The position numbers were made by a program, and so were the translations under genes. Shown one piece after another: positions 17,461-24,776 of a stretch of 64,000 nucleotides of DNA (positions are counted from its first letter, which is position 1; the number at the start of each line of letters is the position of its first letter). This DNA comes from QHVT01 sp036389275. Lineage in GTDB: Bacteria > Acidobacteriota > Thermoanaerobaculia > Gp7-AA8. Location: contig DASVQE010000099.1 in NCBI GenBank assembly GCA_036389275.1, positions 1 to 64,000 on the forward strand, written 5' to 3'. The notes beneath the pieces were generated by a model. The model worked only from the letters and a program-made list of their open reading frames with translations, did no database searches and had not been told where the DNA came from.

Positions 17461-18048
17461 ATGACGAGTCAAGGAATCTACACGGCCGCGCTCGTTGCGC
17501 TGCTCCTCGTCGGCTGCGAAAAGGCGGAGCCGCTGACGGCGGAGAAGGCGGAAGAGATCGTCGGTCTCTGGACGCTGCGCCACGAGCCGATCTACGCGGA
17601 GGTGCCGCAGAAGGTGTGGTGGACGCCGCGCGCGCCGAAGGACGACTACGACGAGAAGGCCCTGCGCACGCTGCGCAACCTCGAGCGCAACGGCCTGATC
17701 ACGGTGACGGAAACGGTCACGCCCGACAGCGCCACCTACGTAGCGAAGGTGACGGAAAAAGGCTTCTCCATCCTCGGCACTGCCCCGAGCATGCGCGGCC
17801 CCGTCTACCGCGGGAAGATCTGCGAAAAGCGCTACGACGGCCTCCGCAACTTCGTCCGCCACCCGCACGAGCCGACCGTCGGCCACGCCGACCTGGTCTG
17901 GCACTACGACAACCCCACCTGGCTCTATCCGCTCTTCGAGACCAAGATCAACAAACCGCTGCGCCGCCCGTTCGGTTCGCAAATTTCGTTCTATTACGAA
18001 AAAGGGCAGTGGAAATTTTCGGTGATGACGAAGAAGGATGAGTTGTAG
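17461..18048 (+). CDS. Hypothetical lipoprotein
   Basis: 195 residues. A signal peptide with a good lipobox (LLLVGC) is followed by a soluble domain with a winged-helix-like middle part (KALRTLRNLERNGLITVTETV) and a C-terminal part rich in aromatic residues (LVWHYDNPTWLYPLF; QISFYYEKGQWKFSVM). I do not recognise the family. An alternative start lies at 17452, whose ATG is in the same CATG as the start of the divergent MMPL gene; neither has a clear ribosome site. Confidence 0.75.
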   Translation: MTSQGIYTAALVALLLVGCEKAEPLTAEKAEEIVGLWTLRHEPIYAEVPQKVWWTPRAPKDDYDEKALRTLRNLERNGLITVTETVTPDSATYVAKVTEKGFSILGTAPSMRGPVYRGKICEKRYDGLRNFVRHPHEPTVGHADLVWHYDNPTWLYPLFETKINKPLRRPFGSQISFYYEKGQWKFSVMTKKDEL

Positions 18049-18055
18049 GACGGGG

Positions 18056-18240
18056 GGCTCAGGTCGTCAACGTCCTTACCAAATTCGACAGCGCCGGTGA
18101 TACCGCCGAGACACGAGTAGCGACGCACCGCGCTCAATTGATCAACTTCTTTATCAGTTCCGACAGCGCCGGTGATGACGACGAGGCACGAGCTCTTACG
18201 GGCGCGTCTCAATTCGTCAACGTCTTTACGAAATTCTCCA
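18056..18240. repeat. Three tandem degenerate copies of about 75 bp, the last coding for the M1 peptidase C-terminus
   Basis: The motif GTCAACGTC(C/T)TTACNAAATTC occurs at about 18066 and 18215, with a weaker copy (ATCAACTTCTTTATCAGTTC) at about 18139. GACAGCGCCGGTGAT follows the first two, and GACGAGGCACGAGCTCTTAC leads into the third. The copy at 18215 is the real 3' end of the downstream-reading M1 peptidase gene (…NFVKTLTN). The other copies therefore look like duplicated 3'-end sequence decaying in the intergenic gap. No gene is seen in 18049-18208. Confidence 0.8.
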
Positions 18241-20116
18241 ACGCCTCTTCCGCATCTCCGCGCGCCGGTTGCGCGGCCGCACTGGCGGCGGAGCGGCCGT
18301 TGTCGATGGCTCGGCGGGCGCCTTCCACATCCCCGAGTTCTTTCAGCGCCGTGGCGTAGCGGAGGTAAACGAACGGCAGGGTCTCGGCGTGCCGCGTCGG
18401 CGCGTCGATGGCGCGCTCGAGGTGGGTGGCGGCGTCGCGCCACTCCTTCTTCTTCATGGCCAGCATGGCCAGAGAGTAGTCGGCGAAGAAGCGCGCGGCG
18501 TAGCGGTCGGGCGACGGGACGTTCGCGAGCGCGTTGCGCGCCAGCGTCTCGGCCGGACCGAGGTCGTCGCCGGTGAGCGCCTGCCGTACGGCAAAGTAGG
18601 GCGCGGCGGCTGCCGCTTCGAGGCGCAGCTCAGGCGTCCAGCGGAGAATGCGGTAGTGCGGGTCGAGCTCCGCGGCGAGTACTTCGAAATCGGCCGGCAC
18701 TTCCACGCGCGTCTCGCCACCGCTCACGTCGACGACCGTGCGCAGCGATTTCTCCGCGCCGCGCAGCTCGACCTCGAGCGGCGCGCGGAAGAAGGGCGGC
18801 GGCTGGGTGACGACGAGTTGTACGCGCCCATTCGCCTGCGTCCAGGCCAGCGTGAATTCGGGCGCGCCGCTGCGCTCGACCCACTGGTCGAAAAACCAGC
18901 TCACGTCGCGGCCGGCGCCGCGCTGCACCGCCGCCACGAACTCGTCCCACGAGATGCCGCCGAATGCGTGCGTGCGCGTGATCTCGCGCAGGATCGTGCG
19001 GAAGCGCTCGCGTCCGAGCTCGTCGCGCAGCATCAGCCACATCCAGCCGCCCTTGCTGCGCGAGAGCCGGTCGGACACGACGTCGTCCGGCATCTCCGCG
19101 AGCGGCCGGTCGAGTCCCGCCGCGTTCATGCGCAGATAGCCGGGCGCGCAGTAGCAATAGAGATCGTCGTGAAAGCCGGGATAGCCGCTGCGGCGATAGC
19201 GCTCCGCCGCCGCCTCGCCTTCGAGCGCCTCGACCGCGGTCATCGACGCGTACTGCGCCAGCGCCTCGTCGAGCAGGTAGTTGCCGCGCGTGGTGCCGAA
19301 GCGGAGCGAGACGAGGTTGCTCCACCACTGATGCCCGACCTCGTGCGCGTAGTAGGCGACGTTGAGCGGCACGTCGAACGCGCTCGAGCGCGAGACGATC
19401 GCGCCGGCGCTGCCGAAGGCGTTGAATCCGCCGGCGTCGACGGCCGCCGCGCGCGAGATCTCGATGAGTTTGAAGCGGCCGTACGGATACGGCCCGAATT
19501 CATTCGCCAGCGCCGCCAGAATCGCGTCGAGCTTGCGCAGGTTCGCCGCGGTGTCGGGCCGCGGCGTGAGCAGGTAGGCGGTGCTGTTCGCACCGTTGAC
19601 GACGCGGTAGCGCGCGGCGGCGAACCAGAACAGCAGCGGCACGTCGACGGCGAACTCGCCGCGGCGCCGCTCGACGCCGGCCGCCGCGATGACCATGTCC
19701 GGCGGCGCGTGATAGCGCACCACGCCGATGCTGTTCGTGCCGGCGATGACCGGATACCACGGCATCTCGTTCGCGGTGGTGAAGGCGCCGTCGGCGTCGA
19801 CGTGCAGCAGCGACTGCTTTTCGAGCTTCGACGCGCTCGCCGCAAAGTGCAGCAGCCGCGATTTCGTCGTGACGCGCCACGTCGTCACGTTCGCCTCGGT
19901 CTTCAGTTTCTCGACCGGTCCATCGGTCGACGTCAGCACGAACGGATCGCGCAGCCGCAGCTCGACCGCGCCCGCGGCCGGCAGTTCGAGCGTGCCGGCG
20001 ACGGCGAGGCCGCGCTCGGCCGGCGTGATGGTGACGTCCATGTCGTAGCGCACCGGCGCGGCAGCGAACGCATGCAGCGACGCGGCCGCGAGCGCGGCGA
20101 GGAAGAGTGGCCTCAT
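18209..20116 (-). CDS. M1-family metallopeptidase, exported, with C-terminal TPR-like helices
   Basis: 635 residues. Signal peptide at residues 1-18 (LHAFAA). The zinc site is HEVGH at 257-261, with the third ligand probably E283 in YLLDEALAQY. A GGFNAFGSAG segment about 27 residues before the HEVGH replaces the canonical GAMEN exopeptidase loop, so aminopeptidase specificity is uncertain. Residues about 560-625 form TPR-like helices (MLAMKKKEWRDAATHLERAI). It is last in the leftward valS operon, 44 bp after the AraC-like gene. The ATG at 20116 is chosen because it starts the signal peptide. The last residues belong to a locally duplicated repeat. Confidence 0.9.
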   Translation of the reverse strand: MRPLFLAALAAASLHAFAAAPVRYDMDVTITPAERGLAVAGTLELPAAGAVELRLRDPFVLTSTDGPVEKLKTEANVTTWRVTTKSRLLHFAASASKLEKQSLLHVDADGAFTTANEMPWYPVIAGTNSIGVVRYHAPPDMVIAAAGVERRRGEFAVDVPLLFWFAAARYRVVNGANSTAYLLTPRPDTAANLRKLDAILAALANEFGPYPYGRFKLIEISRAAAVDAGGFNAFGSAGAIVSRSSAFDVPLNVAYYAHEVGHQWWSNLVSLRFGTTRGNYLLDEALAQYASMTAVEALEGEAAAERYRRSGYPGFHDDLYCYCAPGYLRMNAAGLDRPLAEMPDDVVSDRLSRSKGGWMWLMLRDELGRERFRTILREITRTHAFGGISWDEFVAAVQRGAGRDVSWFFDQWVERSGAPEFTLAWTQANGRVQLVVTQPPPFFRAPLEVELRGAEKSLRTVVDVSGGETRVEVPADFEVLAAELDPHYRILRWTPELRLEAAAAAPYFAVRQALTGDDLGPAETLARNALANVPSPDRYAARFFADYSLAMLAMKKKEWRDAATHLERAIDAPTRHAETLPFVYLRYATALKELGDVEGARRAIDNGRSAASAAAQPARGDAEEALENFVKTLTN

Positions 20117-20160
20117 GCTCACAAGGTACGTACGCGAGCGGGCCGAGGATAGAACCCGAT

Positions 20161-20928
20161 TCACTTTTTGGATTCGCGCTCGCGGCGGCGGAACTGGCGC
20201 GGCGTGCAGCCGAGGGCCGCGCGAAAGACGCGGGTCATGTGGCTCTGGTCGGCGAATCCCGCCTCGGCGGCGACGGCCGCGAGCGGCGCACGCGTGCCGC
20301 GCAGCAGCTCCGCCGCGAGCTCGGCGCGCTGCTGCCGCAGGAACGCGCCGACGGTGCAGCCGAAGTGCTGCCGGAACGCAGTCGCCAGATACGACGGGTT
20401 CACCTCGAACTGCCGCGCGAGCGCGCGTAGCGAGTGCTGCGCCGCGGCGTTGCGCGTGAGGTGCTCGCGCACGCCGCGCAGCCACTCCGGCTCGCGCGGC
20501 TCGGCCGCGCCGCGCGCGAGCAGTCCGGCGAGCTGCAGCACGAGGCCGTGGGTGATCCACGTCGACGACGCGTCGCCGCACGCGAGCTCGCGGCGCAACT
20601 GCTCGCCGATGTCGGCCACGCGTGCTCCGGCGATCGCGCTCTGCACGCGCGGCAGCGTCGCCGCGACGCCGTGCGAGGTTTCGATGGTGAGGCAGCGCGT
20701 GCGGTCGAGAAAACGGTTCGTGTGACGCGCAGCGGCCGGGCGGAACGTCGCGCTGCCGCGCTCGCACTGCACGTGGTGTCCTTCGCAGCGCTCTTCGAAG
20801 CGGCCGCGCAGCACGAGATTGAAGCGCGCGGTCTCGTGCGCGTGAGACTCGAGCAGCACGCCCGGCGCGTACTCGACCTCCGTCGCCACGAACTCGCCGA
20901 TACGCGCGCTGCGCAGCACCTCTCTCAT
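20161..20928 (-). CDS. AraC-family transcriptional regulator
   Basis: 255 residues. An N-terminal cupin-like sensor region (LLESHAHETARFNLVLRGRFEE) is followed by a C-terminal pair of helix-turn-helix motifs: ALARQFEVNPSYLATAFRQH and AAEAGFADQSHMTRVFRAAL, ending with the conserved GCTPRQFRR. The ligand is unknown. Its ATG overlaps the rpiA stop by 4 bp, so it is made from the same operon and may regulate a separate target or the M1 peptidase downstream. Confidence 0.93.
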   Translation of the reverse strand: MREVLRSARIGEFVATEVEYAPGVLLESHAHETARFNLVLRGRFEERCEGHHVQCERGSATFRPAAARHTNRFLDRTRCLTIETSHGVAATLPRVQSAIAGARVADIGEQLRRELACGDASSTWITHGLVLQLAGLLARGAAEPREPEWLRGVREHLTRNAAAQHSLRALARQFEVNPSYLATAFRQHFGCTVGAFLRQQRAELAAELLRGTRAPLAAVAAEAGFADQSHMTRVFRAALGCTPRQFRRRERESKK

Positions 20929-21599
20929 CGCTTCATCCTGCGCAGGCCGCCGTCGCCGGCGATGATGGCCTCGGTCGCTTCAAACGGAAAGAAGCCGGTC
21001 TCGACGACGCCGGCGTGCTCGCGCATGCGCGCCACCACGTCGGCGATGTCGGCGTTGCCCGGCACGGTCACGTCGAGGATGCGGTGCCCTTCGTCGGTCA
21101 CGCGCGGCGCGCCGTCGTGCAAGCGCAGCACCGGGTCGAGTCCCATTTCGGCGAAGCGCCGGGTGACGACGTCGAGCGCGAACGGCGTCACCTCGACCGG
21201 CAGTTTGCCGACGCCGAGGCGCTCGACCACTTTCGATTCGTCGGCGATGACGATGAAGCGCACCGCCTGCTGCTCGACGATCTTCTCGCGCAGCAGCGCG
21301 CCGCCACGTCCTTTGATCAATCGCAGCGAAGCATCGATCTCGTCGGCGCCGTCGATGGCTAGATCGAGTGGCGCGACCTCGGACAAAGAAAACGTCGGGA
21401 TGCCTTCCTGCCGTGCCTGTGCTTCGGTTTTCTCGGAGGTGCAGGTGCAGCGGATGTCGCGGAGCGTGCCGGCGCGCAGCGCTTCGCCGAGGAGCCGCAC
21501 GAACTCCGCGGCGGTCGAGCCGGTGCCGAGGCCGAGGGTCATGCCGGAGCGGACCTCCTGCAAGGCGGCGCGCGCCGCGGCCACTTTGAGCGACTCCAT
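20925..21599 (-). CDS. rpiA: Ribose-5-phosphate isomerase A
   Basis: 224 residues, the normal RpiA length. Interconverts ribose-5-phosphate and ribulose-5-phosphate in the pentose phosphate pathway. Motifs are GLGTGSTAAEFVRLLGE, AIDGADEIDASLRLIKGRGGA (catalytic Asp and Lys) and KLPVEVTPFA. An ideal AGGAGG site lies 6 nt before the ATG, inside the end of ggt; the ggt stop and rpiA start share TGATG. Confidence 0.97.
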   Translation of the reverse strand: MESLKVAAARAALQEVRSGMTLGLGTGSTAAEFVRLLGEALRAGTLRDIRCTCTSEKTEAQARQEGIPTFSLSEVAPLDLAIDGADEIDASLRLIKGRGGALLREKIVEQQAVRFIVIADESKVVERLGVGKLPVEVTPFALDVVTRRFAEMGLDPVLRLHDGAPRVTDEGHRILDVTVPGNADIADVVARMREHAGVVETGFFPFEATEAIIAGDGGLRRMKR

Positions 21600-23188
21600 C
21601 AGAAACCTCCTGCCGCGCCGCCGTGCCGCGGATCGGCCACGGCGATGAGTTGATTGCGATCGAAGAGAATGGCCTGCACATCGCCGATCGACTCGCGCGC
21701 GGCCACGCCGTGTCCCATCAGGTTGAGCGCCTCGATGGTCGGCTGCGGCGCGAGCGCGCGTTCGTAGCCGAGGTCCTCGGGCGTAGCCTGCTGGTCGTAG
21801 CGCGGCGCGGCGACGGCGTCCGGCAACGTCCTTCCATACACGACCACATTCAGGAACACCTGAAGGATGGTTGTCGGGATGGATGGACCTCCGGAAGTCC
21901 CGAGTGCCAGAAACGGCGCGCCGTCGCGCAGCACGAGCGTCGGCGCCATCGACGCGACGGGACGTTTCTGCGCCGCGAGATCGTTCGGCGCCGCGCCGAA
22001 GTCGCCCATGGCGTTGTTGAGCAGGAAGCCGAGGCCGGGGACGAGAAAGCCGCTGCCGAAATCGTCGCCGAGGGAAATCGTCACCGCGGCGACGTTGCCG
22101 CGCGCGTCGGCGATGGTGAAGTGCGTGGTGTGCTCGCGCTCCGTCGCGATCGCGCTCGGCTCGGTGAGCGTGCCGGTGGCGGTGGCGCGCAGCTCGTCGA
22201 TGGAGCGGCGCCAGGTGTCGGCGCGCTCGCGCGAGAGCAGCTCGCGATACGGAATGCGCGCGACCGCGGGATCGGCGGCGTACTTGCCGCGGTCGATGGC
22301 GGCGCGGCGCTCCGCCTCCGCGATCAGATGCAGCGCCTTCGGCGTCTGGTAGCCGCGCGCGCGCAGGTCGTCATTGGCAAGGATGTTCAGCGCCTCGGCG
22401 AACAGCAGTCCGCCCGCCGCCGGCGGCGCGACGGTGTAGACGTCGTACGCGCCGTAGCGGAGTTTCAGCGGCGCGCGCCAGAGCGGCTGGTAGTCGCGCA
22501 GGTCGCGAAAGCCGATCGTGCCGCCCGCGGCCTGCACGCGCTCGACGAGTTTCTTCGCCAGGTCGCCTTCGTACAACGTGCGCGCGCCACCCTCGGCGAT
22601 GCGCGTCAGCGTCGCGGCGAGCTCCGGCTGCGGCACGGTCGTCCCGGCCGCGGCGCCGTTGAAGAGGTCGAGATTGCGCTCGCGCTTCGCGGCGGCGATG
22701 CGCTCGGCGAGCGCCGTATCGACGCGCAGTCCGTCGCGCGCGAGCAGCACGGCCGGCTCCAGCAGTTCCTTCCAAGGCTTCGAGCCGAACTTCGCGTGCA
22801 GCGCCTCGAGTCCGGCGACGGTGCCGGGTACCGCCGCGGCGCGCGCGCCGTTGCGCGCGGCGTTTGCGTCTCGCGCAAACATGTCGCGCGTGGCCGCGCG
22901 CGGCGCGAGCTCGCGAAAGTCGAGTGTCCAGACGCCGTGCGTCGACGCGTCGTAGTAGACGAGAAATCCGCCGCCGCCAAGGTTGCCGGACTGCGGCTGC
23001 ACGGCGCCGAGCGCGAAGGCGACGGCCACCGCGGCGTCGGCGGCGTTGCCGCCTTTTTGCAGGATCTGCAAACCGGCGCGCGTGGCCAGCGGCGACGACG
23101 TCGCCAGCGCGGCGCTCTTCGCGGTGACGGTGGAGCCGGCGCGTGCGACGCTCGCCACGAGCAACAAGGCGGCCGCGGCGCGCTTCAC
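21599..23188 (-). CDS. ggt: Gamma-glutamyltransferase
   Basis: 529 residues, a full-length Ntn-hydrolase precursor with a signal peptide (ASVARA). The large subunit begins ATSSPLATRAGLQILQKGGNAADAAVA. The autocleavage and nucleophile Thr is in REHTTHFTIAD, followed by the small-subunit signature GFLLNNAMGDF. It transfers or hydrolyses the gamma-glutamyl group of glutathione-type substrates in the periplasm. The start is GTG at 23188, overlapping the coaX stop by 4 bp. Confidence 0.95.
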   Translation of the reverse strand: MKRAAAALLLVASVARAGSTVTAKSAALATSSPLATRAGLQILQKGGNAADAAVAVAFALGAVQPQSGNLGGGGFLVYYDASTHGVWTLDFRELAPRAATRDMFARDANAARNGARAAAVPGTVAGLEALHAKFGSKPWKELLEPAVLLARDGLRVDTALAERIAAAKRERNLDLFNGAAAGTTVPQPELAATLTRIAEGGARTLYEGDLAKKLVERVQAAGGTIGFRDLRDYQPLWRAPLKLRYGAYDVYTVAPPAAGGLLFAEALNILANDDLRARGYQTPKALHLIAEAERRAAIDRGKYAADPAVARIPYRELLSRERADTWRRSIDELRATATGTLTEPSAIATEREHTTHFTIADARGNVAAVTISLGDDFGSGFLVPGLGFLLNNAMGDFGAAPNDLAAQKRPVASMAPTLVLRDGAPFLALGTSGGPSIPTTILQVFLNVVVYGRTLPDAVAAPRYDQQATPEDLGYERALAPQPTIEALNLMGHGVAARESIGDVQAILFDRNQLIAVADPRHGGAAGGF

Positions 23189-23973
23189 TTCCGTCCCCGG
23201 CGCGGCGAGCGGTTGCGGTCGTAGATGATCTTCAAGCCTTTGAGCGTCAGCTCGGCGTCGACTTCGTCGATGTGCTCGCTCTCTTCGGCGAAGAGCGTGG
23301 CCAGGCCGCCGGTGGCGACGACGCGCTTGAGCTTCGGCACCTCGCGTTTGATGCGCGCGAGAATGCCGTCGACCAGGCCGAGGTAGCCGAAGTAGATGCC
23401 GGACTGCATGTTCACGACGGTGTTCGTGCCGATGACGTGCTCGGGCCTGCGCACGTCGACGCGCGGCAGGCGCGCCGCGCGCGCGAAGAGCGCCTCGGCG
23501 GAGATGTTGAGTCCCGGCGCGATCACGCCGCCGACGAACTCCGCGTTCTCGGTGACGACGTCGAAGGTGGTGGCGGTGCCGAAGTCGACGATGACCGTCG
23601 GTCCGCCGTACGCCTCGTGCGCGGCCGCGCAGTTGACGATGCGGTCGGCGCCGACTTCGAGCGGATTGTCGACGTGAATGGCGATGCCGGTCTTCACGCC
23701 CGGCTCGACGAACAGCGGCTCGATGCCGAAGTACTTGCGGACCATGAAGGCCATGGCCGTGTTCAGCGGCGGCACGACCGAGGCCACGATCGCGCCCTCG
23801 AGCCGCGCATGCAACGCATCGCCGACGAGCTGCCGCGCGAGAATCCCATACTCGTCCGCCGTGCGCTCACGCGCCGTCGCCAACCGCCACGAGCTCACCA
23901 ACTCCTCGCCGCGATACAGCCCCAGCACGAGGTTCGTGTTGCCAAGGTCGACGACCAGCAGGTTGGACGACAC
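23185..23973 (-). CDS. coaX: Type III pantothenate kinase
   Basis: 262 residues. First step of coenzyme A synthesis from pantothenate. The ASKHA-fold motifs are VVDLGNTNLVLGLY (phosphate 1), GADRIVNCAAAHE with TVIVDFGTATTFDVV (adenosine and catalytic Asp region), and GGVIAPGLNISAEALF. Starts with GTG at 23973, 29 bp after birA. CoaX-BirA adjacency is common in many phyla. Confidence 0.97.
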   Translation of the reverse strand: MSSNLLVVDLGNTNLVLGLYRGEELVSSWRLATARERTADEYGILARQLVGDALHARLEGAIVASVVPPLNTAMAFMVRKYFGIEPLFVEPGVKTGIAIHVDNPLEVGADRIVNCAAAHEAYGGPTVIVDFGTATTFDVVTENAEFVGGVIAPGLNISAEALFARAARLPRVDVRRPEHVIGTNTVVNMQSGIYFGYLGLVDGILARIKREVPKLKRVVATGGLATLFAEESEHIDEVDAELTLKGLKIIYDRNRSPRRGRK

Positions 23974-24002
23974 GGCGGGATGGTAGTACAGGGCGCGTTG
24001 TC

Positions 24003-24773
24003 TCAGCCCAACATCAAATCGCCGGCGCTCACGCGAATCTCGCCGCTGCTCGTGTTCAGCACCGCTCGGCCGTGATCGTCGATGGACGACCAGGTGCCGG
24101 TGACGGTGCGGTCGGCGAGGACGCAGTGGATGCGGTCACCCGGTTTGTGCACGGCGAGCGCGCGCCACTGGCGCAGCACGGCTTCCTGTTCGAACGGACG
24201 GGCGAGCTGCGCGTCGACGTGCTCGATGAAGGCCAGCGTCGCGTCGGTGATGGCGGTGTGATCGCGGCGCGTCACTTCGCTGATGGCCACGGCGTTCGGC
24301 CGCGCGTCGTCTTTCACCGGTTCGACGTTCACGCCGGTGCCGATCAGCAGGTAGACGCGCTCGTCCTGCACGCGCGCCTCGATCAGGATGCCGGCGATCT
24401 TGCGCGCGTCGACCAGGATGTCGTTGGGCCACTTGATGCGGGCGTCGATGGCGTAGACGTCGCGCAGGAACGTCGCCACGATGTTGGCCATCGCCAGCGG
24501 CACGAGCGCGAGCTCGCGCGCCGGACGGGTGAGCAGCGTCGTCGCGTAGATGCCTTTGCCCGGCGGCGACGACCACTGCCGCTCGTTGCGGCCGCGTCCC
24601 GCGAACTGCTCGCCGGCGATGATCATCGCCTGCGGCAGCGAGAGCTCGTTCTCGATGCACTCGTTCACGATGCGCCGCGCCACGAGGTTCGTCGAGGCGA
24701 CGCGCGGAATCACCGCCAGCGACTCGATGGCCTTGAGGCGAGGCACGATGGACCGCGTGTCGAGCTCGATCAT
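24003..24773 (-). CDS. birA: Biotin--[acetyl-CoA-carboxylase] ligase, group I (no DNA-binding domain)
   Basis: 256 residues. Catalytic motifs are GRGRNERQWSSPPGKGIY (biotinyl-AMP loop) and IKWPNDILVDARKIAGIL (substrate Lys). The C-terminal SH3-like domain ends in SAGDLMLG. The sequence begins only about 25 residues before the catalytic core (VASTN), so the N-terminal winged helix of E. coli BirA is absent; it should be a ligase without repressor function. It starts 3 bp after valS. Confidence 0.95.
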   Translation of the reverse strand: MIELDTRSIVPRLKAIESLAVIPRVASTNLVARRIVNECIENELSLPQAMIIAGEQFAGRGRNERQWSSPPGKGIYATTLLTRPARELALVPLAMANIVATFLRDVYAIDARIKWPNDILVDARKIAGILIEARVQDERVYLLIGTGVNVEPVKDDARPNAVAISEVTRRDHTAITDATLAFIEHVDAQLARPFEQEAVLRQWRALAVHKPGDRIHCVLADRTVTGTWSSIDDHGRAVLNTSSGEIRVSAGDLMLG

Positions 24774-24776
24774 GCG

